From Oscillospiraceae bacterium (GTDB lineage Bacteria; Bacillota; Clostridia; Oscillospirales; Oscillospiraceae), in assembly GCA_017861365.1 (NCBI GenBank), contig JAGFXR010000001.1, positions 1-64,000 on the forward strand: DNA of 64,000 bases. Direction: 5' to 3'. Position numbers and translations under genes: made by a program. This document shows, piece by piece, positions 1-8,045 of this stretch. Below the pieces are notes generated by a model. That model did not search any database, had not been told where the DNA came from, and saw only the letters and a list, made by a program, of their open reading frames with translations. Position 1 is the stretch's first letter. Each line of letters opens with the position of its first letter.

Positions 1-202
1 CTTTCAGAATGCTGTCTTGCAACTTCATTCTACCAGAGACCTGCAAACCATGTCTTTTACTTCGCCTTTTTTAATTTGCGAAACTTATTGTACCTTATCG
101 TTTCTGATTTTAACACAAAGTTCTACAATTCTAAAGTTTATTTTCCAATTTCAGTTTTTACGGGCAAATAAAAAGCTCCAATCAATATTGAAAGAAGCAT
201 TG

Positions 203-231
203 TTGAAATATTTGGTTAAATATTGTATAAT
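203..231 (+). promoter_or_regulatory. Promoter of the 305-1033 membrane protein gene
   Basis: A sigma-A type promoter is visible: TTGAAA at 203-208, a 17-bp spacer, and TATAAT at 226-231. It lies about 75 bp before the start codon at 305, which has AAGGAG just upstream. Bases 1-200 are AT-rich and I see no gene in them. Confidence 0.65.
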
Positions 232-304
232 GTAACAAAAACAAAGTCTTGCACAAAATGCAATTATTCCTTGTTACGGAGTTGCCCTAAAAGGAGAAAA
301 CTAA

Positions 305-1033
305 ATGGAAAATTTCTTTGGATCACTAATTTTTTTTATACCCGCCATCCTAAATGGAATGATCTTTTATTGTGTCCCCTTAATATTAGTTATTATAGAT
401 TCATCAGGAAATATGAAAAGGCTTATTTCAGTCAAAGTAATACCCCAAATAGCAAAATTTGAAGAGTTATTGATTTCAGTTTTAGCTATTTTAATTGCGG
501 CATTTTTATATGATTATAGTAATTATGAGTTTAAGGGTATTACTATTATTAATAATTTTATCGGCAAGTATGAGGGAATTATTCTACTTATAGTAGTTTT
601 GTTATCAGTAGTACTCATGAATATTCTTTCACATAAATTTGAACACGATTTTGAAAGCGATAAAAAATCAAGCTTAAGATTGCTTGGTTCAATATTTGCC
701 TTATGCAATCTTATAGTTATTCGAATTATTACTAATAATAGTAGCTATGATTCTGTATTAATTTGCTATATATGCATTATTTTGGGACGGTTTATATCGT
801 TTGATATAAACTTAAAAGCATTTTTAGAAACTTTAAAAGGAATCGGTAAAGATTTTGTTATGTTTCCAATAATGTCGATATATATTTTTGGAATAATGCT
901 TATTTCCAATTATAATGGCGTAGATATTTTTGCAGAAAATTTGATTTTACAATTTATTAGAGCATACGCAGGTACTTTAATGGGTCTCCACGTAGCAAGA
1001 AAAATTAATAGAGAAATGGGTATTTTAAAATGA
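305..1033 (+). CDS. Hypothetical integral membrane protein
   Basis: I do not recognise the family. The 242-residue product is strongly hydrophobic, with about six likely membrane-spanning segments: around residues 8-30, 48-62, 80-100, 120-140, 150-165 and 185-205. Short charged loops lie between them. AAGGAG lies 8 bp before the ATG, and a consensus promoter lies at 203-231. A hairpin terminator follows at 1045-1074, so the gene is probably transcribed alone. It sits at the start of the AT-rich island beside two XRE regulators. No catalytic or transport motif is obvious, so no function is proposed. Confidence 0.75.
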   Translation: MENFFGSLIFFIPAILNGMIFYCVPLILVIIDSSGNMKRLISVKVIPQIAKFEELLISVLAILIAAFLYDYSNYEFKGITIINNFIGKYEGIILLIVVLLSVVLMNILSHKFEHDFESDKKSSLRLLGSIFALCNLIVIRIITNNSSYDSVLICYICIILGRFISFDINLKAFLETLKGIGKDFVMFPIMSIYIFGIMLISNYNGVDIFAENLILQFIRAYAGTLMGLHVARKINREMGILK

Positions 1034-1044
1034 AATTTAACTGT

Positions 1045-1076
1045 AAAAGCTTCATTCTATTCGAATGGAGCTTTTA
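1045..1076 (+). terminator. Terminator hairpin after the membrane protein gene
   Basis: Two 13-nt arms, AAAAGCTTCATTC and GAATGGAGCTTTT, pair with one G-T wobble around a short loop and are followed by an AT-rich tract. The arms closely resemble those of the hairpin at 1937-1967. Confidence 0.6.
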
Positions 1077-1097
1077 AATTTTATTAATTTGATACAA

Positions 1098-1454
1098 TTA
1101 CTTGCTTGTTAAGAGGCCATCTATAAAAGCGGAAACGATTTTACAAGTCTCTTCATTGAGTTTGTCTACTCGCTTTAATAGATCAATTTTCTGTGGCCTA
1201 TTTGTAATAGTAAAATCAATCAAGTGCTCTGAATATCCAAATGCTCGTAAAATATCCTGAACACCATATATGGCGCAAAGTAACAATAGCGTATCAGCAT
1301 TGGGTTGACTGTGTGCGTTTTCCCAACCGTAAAGAGTTTTCGTGCTTACTATCACGCCTTGTTGTTGAAGTTGGTCTATTACTTCCTTTGAAGTTAAACC
1401 AGAGCACATCCGTAACTCCTTCAGCGTATGAGCGATTTCTTCCCTTGTTTTCAT
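1098..1454 (-). CDS. XRE-family helix-turn-helix regulator
   Basis: This is a DNA-binding regulator of the Cro/C1 (XRE) type. The HTH covers about residues 1-60, including LTSKEVIDQL and the recognition region STKTLYGWENAHSQP, followed by a short C-terminal region of unknown role. I start at the ATG at 1454 because AGAGGG lies 6 bp before it; an in-frame ATG at 1460 overlaps that ribosome site. The gene is divergent from another small HTH gene (1616-1831). The 160-bp gap holds two near-identical 13-bp sites that could be operators for either protein. Confidence 0.8.
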   Translation of the reverse strand: MKTREEIAHTLKELRMCSGLTSKEVIDQLQQQGVIVSTKTLYGWENAHSQPNADTLLLLCAIYGVQDILRAFGYSEHLIDFTITNRPQKIDLLKRVDKLNEETCKIVSAFIDGLLTSK

Positions 1455-1514
1455 ATTCATCCCTCTATTCTTATGTATTTTATAAACAATTTTGTGGCAA
1501 GTCAATTATTTTTT

Positions 1515-1599
1515 CTTCAAAATAAAGAAAATAATATTGTAATTCACCTTGACATTCTTAATAATGAATATTAATATAATAATAATCTTCAAAATGAAG
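1515..1599. promoter_or_regulatory. Divergent operator region with paired CTTCAAAATRAAG sites
   Basis: CTTCAAAATAAAG at 1515-1527 and CTTCAAAATGAAG at 1587-1599 differ at one base and stand 72 bp apart. The second is an inverted repeat (CTTCA-3-TGAAG). Between them, TTGACA (1549-1554) and TAATAT (1572-1577) form a 17-bp-spaced promoter for the plus-strand HTH gene. The second site lies over the expected transcription start, as a repressor site would. That an XRE protein binds here is inference. Confidence 0.6.
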
Positions 1600-1615
1600 C
1601 AAATGGGGGATGAAA

Positions 1616-1831
1616 ATGATTGACACCGCAACCAGTGCATTAGTTTGTTACATAAGAGAAAAAGGTATTAATATTAAAAATCTATCTATGCATACGGGTA
1701 TCGCAAATAATATTTTATATCGTGTTATCAGTGGAGCAAGACCGCTGCGTGCAGGAGAGTATCTTGCAATTTGTGATTTTCTCGAAAAAGATCCAAATTA
1801 CTTTAAAACAAACATGCATGAAATATCATAA
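1616..1831 (+). CDS. Small XRE-like HTH protein
   Basis: This 71-residue protein is almost entirely one helix-turn-helix domain: IKNLSMHTGIANNILYRVIS is the HTH core, followed by RPLRAGEYLAICDFLEKDP, typical of phage and ICE XRE repressors. The ATG at 1616 is preferred over 1610 because GGGGG at 1605-1609 is then 6 bp upstream. A strong promoter (1549-1577) drives it. With the divergent regulator at 1098-1454 it makes a cI/cro-like layout. The target is unknown. Confidence 0.75.
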   Translation: MIDTATSALVCYIREKGINIKNLSMHTGIANNILYRVISGARPLRAGEYLAICDFLEKDPNYFKTNMHEIS

Positions 1832-1864
1832 ATTATTTAGCACCGCAAACTTATAAGGTAATGA

Positions 1865-1939
1865 CGTAAATCCATTGGTCTGGAGTTAATTGAAAACATT
1901 AACGACTACTACCAAGTTGCCGAAGAAATGCTGCCTTAG
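1865..1939 (+). pseudogene. C-terminal gene remnant
   Basis: This open frame without a start codon reads like the end of a real protein (ELIENINDYYQVAEEMLP then stop), and a strong terminator hairpin follows the stop at once. I read it as the last 24 codons of a deleted gene. No family is recognised. Confidence 0.35.
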
Positions 1940-1970
1940 GCTCCATTCGGTAGTCGAATGGAGCCTATTT
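1937..1970 (+). terminator. Terminator hairpin
   Basis: TAGGCTCCATTCG (1937-1949) pairs perfectly with CGAATGGAGCCTA (1955-1967) around a 5-nt loop, followed by TTTT. The first arm overlaps the stop codon of the remnant before it. Confidence 0.7.
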
Positions 1971-2005
1971 TGCAATATTTTAAAGATAAGAAAAGGAGTT
2001 TTGGA

Positions 2006-2173
2006 ATGAAAAAGATCATTACGGAAATCTTAAGTTTGAAAAAATATTTTACTATGTTAATGTTGTTGGTTATTACAATCACACTATTCCAAACGGCTTT
2101 TGCAACAGGAGAAACCAAAACTGCCGAAGACTATTACAATGAGGCAGTTTCTACAATCTGCTGCAAAGCTTGA
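2006..2173 (+). CDS. Short signal-peptide protein, probably truncated
   Basis: The 55-residue product starts with lysines and a hydrophobic stretch (LMLLVITITLFQ), then an AFA-like signal peptidase site near residue 33. Only about 20 mature residues remain, including the acidic TAEDYYNEAV and ending CCKA. I chose the ATG at 2006 because AAGGAG lies 8 bp upstream. Its 3' end overlaps an opposing, well-formed gene start (2134-2190), which suggests that a rearrangement cut off the rest of the protein. No family is recognised; it could also be a genuine small secreted peptide. Confidence 0.4.
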   Translation: MKKIITEILSLKKYFTMLMLLVITITLFQTAFATGETKTAEDYYNEAVSTICCKA

Positions 2174-2190
2174 TTATTATTCATTTCCAT
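2134..2190 (-). pseudogene. Truncated 5' end of a minus-strand gene
   Basis: On the minus strand a strong ribosome site (GGAGGGTG) precedes an ATG at 2190. The frame gives MEMNNNQALQQIVETA and stops after 18 codons, inside the opposing signal-peptide gene. This looks like a real gene start joined to foreign sequence. I do not recognise the source gene. Confidence 0.35.
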
Positions 2191-2364
2191 AGCGAATCAC
2201 CCTCCATAATTCCTATTATAGCAGTAATATCGATCTTGCATAGAGGCGTTAAAGGACATTGGAGCTGAAAGTAAAATATTTTAAAATATTCTTGAGTAAA
2301 ATTTGACTTTTGTTACCTTTTGCTGTTATTATGCAGACATAAAAATACAAAAGGGGACAATTCT

Positions 2365-4309
2365 ATGGGAGAAGAAACCAAAGATCTTTTGAAAATTAGA
2401 AATTTAAATACATGCTCCTTGGAGCAGTTGATAATAAATGGTAAGCATACAGATGAAGCCGAGAAAATTGCGGAGGCAACCAAGCAAATAATTATCAGCA
2501 GAGGGAGCCAGGTGTCAGAAGCACACCATAAAACTCTGAAGGAAATGGCTTTTGTCTTGCTGGAAGACTTTCAGCAGGCTGACAAGGCTGCTGTAGTGCC
2601 TGCTGAATGCGGCATTGGAAAGACAACGTTAATCGAAGCCTTTTTGAAGTATAAGCTTGATACCGATGAAGATTTTGGAGCAATCGTAGTAAAGGAACAG
2701 ATTTCGGATATTAGACAGCTTAAAAGCGCATTAAACGGAAAAGCTTGTGGCCTTTATAGCTTTTGCAGTGAAGAATGTCTTAATGGATTAAAGAATTACA
2801 GTAGGATTACATGTAAAACTTGTGAAAAAAAGTGCAAAATGAATCTGGCTAAAGATAATTTTAAAGATTATCCAGTTATCATTATGAGTGGTGAGAAACT
2901 GCGAATGCTTATGATGTATAAAGGGGGCATAAATGATTTTCTGAATTTTAATGATGCGAATGGAAAAAAAAATTCTCATTATCGACGAAAAGCCGCCTAT
3001 TGCGATCAATAAGGTATTAACACGGAAGGATCTGTATACGGTATATTTAGAGCTAAATAAAATCGGGGAAGAATCAAAATTGTTTGGTGAGGCATCTACC
3101 CTGCGTCAATACATCGATCAGATTAATCTTGCTATCGCAAGCTTGGACTGTTTTAAAAGATTAAAGCCGATTGAAGATAGTTACCATCTACCAACAGCGT
3201 TAAGAGATTATTACTCTATTTTATATGAAGGGGATGATATTGAATCAATTGCGCTCATTGCAAGTATTATCAGAAATGGTGGTATTGTGAAGCATGAGGC
3301 GAATACTTCTACTTGGCAGGAAGGTAAAATATTCACTATAGAACGAAATGATTATGGGAAAGAAATTAAGACGGTAATTTTTGATGCGACAGCAATTTAT
3401 GATTTGGAATATAGCGGTTCCAGCTATAGAATTTTGGACATACCCCCTATTAGAAGGTATGAAAATTTTTACATAAATAACTGTCCAGAAATGAATTTGA
3501 GCAGGGCTTGTATGAATAATCCCGCAAAAGAGCTCAATTTTGATGTGTTACTTTGTGATTTGAATATTAAAAATAAAAAAGCTTTTTTGTTGACCTATAA
3601 AAATCAAAAGAATGCAATTTCCAAAATCATTGAAGATCGATATGGAAATAGCTCAAATATTTGTATGGGTCATTATAACAATGTGAGAGGAAAAAATGAC
3701 TTTGTAGAATCGGATCTGATGTTGGCTTATGGAATGAATTATTTAGGTGATGAATTTTATCTTGCAAAGGCCATGGCTTTAGAAATCAGCCTAAAAAATA
3801 TGGAATTTACAAGAGAACATAAAGCTCGGATCAGTAAAGATGACGATTTAAACCGAATTATGTGCAGTGATATGTTCTGTGATCTCGTTCAGAGCATTTT
3901 GAGGACAAAGCTCCGTCGAAATACAAAAGATGTTGTACAGTTCTATTCCTTCATCCCGTATTGTGAAATTATTGCGATGCTAAAAGATTACTTTGTTGAC
4001 TGCAATATTATGGATTGGTATCCAGATTCTTTTTATAAGCAGTATCATGATAATGGTAGTAGAACAAAAAAACCAACAAATGTTAAGTTTGCAAATTTAT
4101 TGGAACGGAGATTTTCAAATTTAAATAGTCAAGGTGCAATGTCTATATCAAAAATGGAGGTGAAAGATGCCCTGGGATATACATGCCAGAATACATTTGC
4201 AAATCACTTAAATTCCGAATATGTGAAATGTAAGCTGCAACAGTTAGGAGTTACAGTGGGTCATCACAACTTAATTAAAATAAATAACGAGGAGATGACG
4301 GAGCAGTGA
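2365..4309 (+). CDS. P-loop NTPase, helicase-like, split by a +1 frameshift
   Basis: Two frames make one protein of about 647 residues. The first (ATG 2365, AAGGGG upstream) carries Walker A (AECGIGKTT, about residue 80) and a cluster of cysteines at about residues 132-157 (CSEEC, CKTCEKKC). It leaves frame at nine consecutive A residues (2964-2972). The second frame resumes at once with a Walker B-like strand, ILIIDEKPP, and runs to 4309 without a break. Removing one A restores a continuous protein. The DEKP box after a P-loop suggests a helicase-like ATPase. The next gene is primase-like and overlaps its stop codon, so the pair resembles a helicase-primase replication module. RNA polymerase slippage on A9 could restore the product; alternatively the gene is broken or the sequence has a homopolymer error. 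Confidence 0.65.
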
Positions 4310-5307
4310 AGATTCAGATAAATCAAAATTGGACAGAAATATACCGAGAATATGATCAAAAGATTGAACAAGTGATACCCCTTGCGGTAAATAACTTAAT
4401 TAAGAGAGGAAATCCAGCAAAAAATCTTATCTGGCATCAATATGATAGAGAAAACATGGTGGAGATCGAGTTTAAGGACATGCCCGTAGGTCTTGAGCGT
4501 TTTATAAGTGAAGAGATAGATCTGGTGGATGTGTTAGACTTCGCCTTTGAATATTATCTTCCTATCTGCCGCAATGAGTATATCAAGCGACTGTTTAAGC
4601 AGTCACTTGATCGGGATACGGTTGAAAAATATATAAAGCATATGGGGTTTAGCATAAAAAGAGGATTTAGAGATATGGAAAAAGGTAGATATTATTTTTA
4701 TGCTGATTGTCCCTGTTGCGGAACAGAAAACTTCTTTTTTAGTTTTGATCAGACAAAGAAGGATGTCTATGTAGGCTGCTATAATCCACTTTGCGATTAT
4801 GCAAATCAAAGAGGGGTTAATTTTATAGGTTTTTTACAGCAACACTTCAAAAAAACGTATATTCAAGCAGTTGAGTATCTCGAAGATATAGTGGATATAA
4901 TTAACAAAAAAGAATCGGAACTGTATTTGGATCAGGTTGCAGGTAGTGATGAGTATATTATTACAGGTTCAAAAGAAGATGCTTTGACGGTAAGGAGCTT
5001 GTCCAAAAAGCTCAATATCATTTCTGTTTATGGGCACATGATTACTGAAACACAGCTAAATGAAGTATCCAGAATTGTACCTCATGCTGCTAAAATTATG
5101 CTTGCCTTCGATTCTGACATTAAAAAAGAGCAAATTGAAATGGAGGCGGATAAACTAATTAAGAGAGGTTTCATGAATATCTACATTTGCGATATGCCAA
5201 CCGAATGCAAAAATTTTTCAGACATTAAGATTCCGTTACTTTTTTCAATGGTACTTTCTTTATCAAAACGGTATAACGAAGTTGAAAACGCTGATTACGT
5301 TGAGTAA
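4306..5307 (+). CDS. Primase-like protein with zinc finger and Toprim-like region
   Basis: The 333-residue protein starts at a GTG that overlaps the stop of the NTPase gene (GTGA), implying coupled translation. A zinc-binding region at about residues 136-167 (CPCCG ... CYNPLCDY) resembles the CHC2 finger of DnaG-type primases. A Toprim-like core follows: the SKEDAL element near residue 223 and LAFDSDI near residue 266, which match the conserved acidic motifs (E..DA and DxD). The order zinc finger then Toprim is that of bacterial and phage primases. It would make RNA primers at the element's own origin together with the upstream ATPase. A terminator overlaps its stop codon. Confidence 0.7.
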   Translation: MKIQINQNWTEIYREYDQKIEQVIPLAVNNLIKRGNPAKNLIWHQYDRENMVEIEFKDMPVGLERFISEEIDLVDVLDFAFEYYLPICRNEYIKRLFKQSLDRDTVEKYIKHMGFSIKRGFRDMEKGRYYFYADCPCCGTENFFFSFDQTKKDVYVGCYNPLCDYANQRGVNFIGFLQQHFKKTYIQAVEYLEDIVDIINKKESELYLDQVAGSDEYIITGSKEDALTVRSLSKKLNIISVYGHMITETQLNEVSRIVPHAAKIMLAFDSDIKKEQIEMEADKLIKRGFMNIYICDMPTECKNFSDIKIPLLFSMVLSLSKRYNEVENADYVE

Positions 5308-5317
5308 TCGGCGTTTT
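5287..5317 (+). terminator. Terminator of the replication gene pair
   Basis: AACGCTGATTAC pairs with GTAATCGGCGTT around a 5-nt loop, followed by TTTTT. The hairpin contains the last codons of the primase-like gene. Confidence 0.7.
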
Positions 5318-5336
5318 TGCTTTGAATTAGGTTTTT

Positions 5337-5542
5337 AAAATCGTAATCTTTGAACGATTTTTTTATCTTGCGGAAATATCACGATTCTAAAAACGTTTTT
5401 TAGCTTGATTCAGATTAATCTGAATTAGGCTGAACTAATCCATATTAAATTGAATTAATTAGGCAACTTTAAAGCCAGAAAGTTAGTTTGAGTTTGAAAA
5501 ATTCAGGAAACTTGTTAAAACGACAATACGTTTTTAAAAACG
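5337..5542. repeat. AT-rich repeat region, possible replication origin of the element
   Basis: This gene-free stretch (5318-5696) directly follows the primase-like gene. It holds an inverted repeat AAAATCGT/ACGATTTT (5337-5361), about five degenerate copies of a 10-bp unit resembling TTAATCTGAA (5407-5464), and a perfect palindrome CGTTTTTAAAAACG (5529-5542). Repeats in phase with the DNA helix beside replication genes fit an iteron-type or bent-DNA origin. That it is an origin is inference. Confidence 0.4.
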
Positions 5543-5696
5543 CTCTTGTCTTATGATAACAGTGAAGAAAATGAAAGAGAAATCAATCAAAACTAAAGAG
5601 AAATGATGATAATAGATAATAATGGTCTTTATTTCTTCGTATTTCAATATAAAACATGATAAACGATTTTTTCAGGATGCGAATTGTGTTGGCGTA

Positions 5697-6128
5697 CTAT
5701 CCATTATATAACTGACGGTTGTATTTGCTATAGGCATACCAGTCATAAGAACCGATGCGCATGGGTAGAAATCCGTATCCAAGATAATAGCTTTCAATGT
5801 TTCGCTCAACAGTATATAAACTGAATTGAACACCGCTATGAAATTCTTCGTAAATGTAAGAGGTCAGATACTTTAACTGGCGTTTCAGCATTTGAAGTGA
5901 TTGAGCTTGATCATCTTTATCCTGCAAAGAGATGTTCAATTGTCTGTAAAAGGGTACAACTTCTTGTATGGGGATTAAAATTAAACTTCCCATCCGAAAA
6001 GTACCTATCGATGCGTCATAGCCATTCTGCTCATAAAAATCATTCATCAGGATTGAACGTATTTCCTCAAGGCACAGGTTGAGATGCTGTAATGTTTTCG
6101 GAGATTCATTAGCAATAAGTTGTAGCAT
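5697..6128 (-). CDS. Hypothetical protein
   Basis: The family is not recognised. The 143-residue soluble protein has no signal peptide or membrane segment. Its N-terminal half looks helical, and its C-terminal half is rich in tyrosine and aromatic residues (SYDWYAYSKYNRQLY near the end). AAGGAG lies 6 bp before the ATG at 6128. It stands alone between the repeat region and a 460-bp gene-free stretch (6129-6589). That stretch contains only AT-rich sequence and a 12-bp palindrome, GCAATCGATTGC at 6349-6360, with no open frame I can support. Confidence 0.6.
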   Translation of the reverse strand: MLQLIANESPKTLQHLNLCLEEIRSILMNDFYEQNGYDASIGTFRMGSLILIPIQEVVPFYRQLNISLQDKDDQAQSLQMLKRQLKYLTSYIYEEFHSGVQFSLYTVERNIESYYLGYGFLPMRIGSYDWYAYSKYNRQLYNG

Positions 6129-6589
6129 GATTTAACTCCTTTTCACTTAATTTAAAATGTTTATCAGGAAATGCGGAACTCCGAAAAATAGCTTCAGTAG
6201 TCATAAACTCATAAATTTTACTATTATATAAGAAAAATTGTGAGTTTTTGTTTAACTTTACTGTGAGCTTTATCTTAAGCTTAAGCAGCTAAACTTATGT
6301 TTAACATGCATTACTATTAGGAAAAAATAATTAAGTGTACACCAATGTGCAATCGATTGCGCAGTGAATTTATGGAACGTTCCCATTATGGTTAAGGGGG
6401 TGGATGTGTTTTTTCCCTCTAAATATAAAAATGCATTGTGCATGACAGTTTTAGTTTAATCCATTTCAGTAATGCCACCTAAATACCATGAAGGGGAGCA
6501 CGATAAGTTGAATACCAACCCATTTCAAGACTTTATATAGAAAAGCCATACATCAAATCCCAATAACTACATAATGGGAATGATCAAGC

Positions 6590-7168
6590 TTACTTGTTTA
6601 AGCTTGGGTTAGGCAGATTAAGCGCATGATTGCTGGAGCATTCATAAAATGAGTCATGCACAATTATGTTAAACAAACTATTGATTGCTGCTATGCAATC
6701 GAGCATAGATGATTGATAGAGCTGTAGACTATGTTCGCTGATTGTTCTGTGTTTAATTAGGTGGTCGAAAAGAATAAGTATACTTTTTATAGCATTCACC
6801 AGAGCCTCGAATTCTTTTTTACCTACCCTTTCCTCACGTGGACAATTGATCGTTTCAATTACATGATACAGAAAAGATTCCATGTCGTGTGTATTCGCAA
6901 AATGCATCTTTTCAAATGACTGAATTAGTTCACAGGAAAGATGTTCAGCCTCAATTTTTTTAATATCCCTGATATTTGTTCTGCCCAGAAGAAAATCCAA
7001 GGATACATCGAAAACGTCTGAAATAATGATAAGATTTTCAATTTTAGGTTCTGCTTCATTTTTTTCGTATTTGTTCCACGCGGATATTGTAATGCCAAGC
7101 ATACCTGCCATATCTTTCATGGATAATCCTTTTTCTGTTCGCAGTGCTCTTATGCGCTCACCAACCAT
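6590..7168 (-). CDS. XRE-family repressor-like regulator
   Basis: An N-terminal XRE helix-turn-helix (residues 2-60; LSMKDMAGMLGITISAWNKYE) continues into VSLDFLLGRTN, the usual end of this domain in Firmicute phage and ICE repressors. A helical C-terminal region of about 125 residues follows, perhaps for dimerisation or signal sensing. It faces a small broken HTH gene (7314-7537) across a 145-bp gap carrying repeated AAAAGT sites. The layout is that of a repressor/antirepressor switch controlling a mobile element. Which genes it controls is not shown. Confidence 0.8.
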   Translation of the reverse strand: MVGERIRALRTEKGLSMKDMAGMLGITISAWNKYEKNEAEPKIENLIIISDVFDVSLDFLLGRTNIRDIKKIEAEHLSCELIQSFEKMHFANTHDMESFLYHVIETINCPREERVGKKEFEALVNAIKSILILFDHLIKHRTISEHSLQLYQSSMLDCIAAINSLFNIIVHDSFYECSSNHALNLPNPSLNK

Positions 7169-7192
7169 GTATTAATCACATCCTTATAGAGG

Positions 7193-7275
7193 AAAAGTAT
7201 AACACAATTAATTTTAAAATAAAAGTAGATAAATGCCGTCTAAAACTTGAATTCAGAATAAAAGTGTATTATAAT
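7193..7275. promoter_or_regulatory. Divergent control region with three AAAAGT repeats and a promoter
   Basis: AAAAGT repeats occur at 7193, 7221 and 7260. The last two sit in longer matches, AATAAAAGTAGAT (7218-7230) and AATAAAAGTGTAT (7257-7269). TTGAAT (7247-7252) and TATAAT (7270-7275) with a 17-bp spacer form a plus-strand promoter that overlaps the last repeat. This looks like an operator set for the XRE repressor; binding is inference. Confidence 0.55.
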
Positions 7276-7313
7276 AAAATTATACATAAAGTTTATTGAA
7301 GGAGGCGAAGTCC

Positions 7314-7537
7314 ATGGAAAAGGATAACGAATCGGAGAGACGAGAAATAAATTACTCAAGATTTCGGATTGAAAGAGCGAGGCAGGGGATTAGTATAAAA
7401 AACTTGCTGAAATGACATCGCTTGATGAAAAAACAATTATTCGAATTGAGAAAGCAAAAGTTATACCCAGACCACAAACTGTAGGAAAAATAGCCTTGGC
7501 ATTGGGTAAAGAATATGAGTTTTTTATCCAGTCATAA
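7314..7537 (+). pseudogene. Frameshifted small XRE/HTH gene
   Basis: GGAGG precedes the ATG at 7314. The frame stops after about 33 codons at a run of six A residues (7397-7402). Adding one base restores a continuous HTH protein of about 75 residues, with KLAEMTSLDEKTIIRIEKA as the helix-turn-helix and ending KEYEFFIQS. It has its own consensus promoter and stands divergent from the repressor at 6590-7168, the position of a cro-like gene. It is either inactive or read by slippage. Confidence 0.65.
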
Positions 7538-7567
7538 TTAAATTAAAAATGAAGGAAATGAACAAAC

Positions 7568-7948
7568 GTGATTACTAAAGGCGATGACATAAAAATTATT
7601 GATGAGGATACAGTCATAATAACAATAAAAGTTCATAAGAGGTGGGGAGAACTTCTTGAAATACTTGTGGACATGGATAAAGGACAATATATAGGGAATG
7701 AGCAAAAATCTGAAATAGAGGCCGAATTTGATGAAATTAATTCCTTAATAGATATAGATGACATGGAGATTACTTTAAAAGGGGATAAAACAGGTTTAAT
7801 AAGTACAATATCCGTTCCGAATATTTCTCCAAGAAATATAAAACCTGAATTGTTAGAAAAACTATTAGAATCAGCTAATAATGAAAATTACTATCAAGAA
7901 TTAAGGAAGGAGATTAGAAAACTAAATGATTATCAAGATCAGGCTTGA
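7568..7948 (+). CDS. Hypothetical acidic protein
   Basis: The family is not recognised. The 126-residue protein starts at GTG 7568, with AAGGAA about 10 bp upstream. It is acidic and appears beta-rich in its first half, with a helical, charged C-terminus (ELRKEIRKLNDYQDQA). It follows the broken HTH gene by 30 bp, so it probably shares the promoter at 7247-7275. No motif suggests a function. Confidence 0.55.
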   Translation: MITKGDDIKIIDEDTVIITIKVHKRWGELLEILVDMDKGQYIGNEQKSEIEAEFDEINSLIDIDDMEITLKGDKTGLISTISVPNISPRNIKPELLEKLLESANNENYYQELRKEIRKLNDYQDQA

Positions 7949-8045
7949 AATGAAAAACATAGTATTAGGATTCATGAAATCAAATTAATACGGTTAATAA
8001 ATGTGCCCCTCAAAAATCTATTAAAAATTGAAAATACACATCGGA

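Noticed and set aside
6349-6360. GCAATCGATTGC palindrome considered as a recombination (dif/att) site
   Set aside because: A lone 12-bp palindrome in AT-rich DNA with no core or arm repeats nearby.
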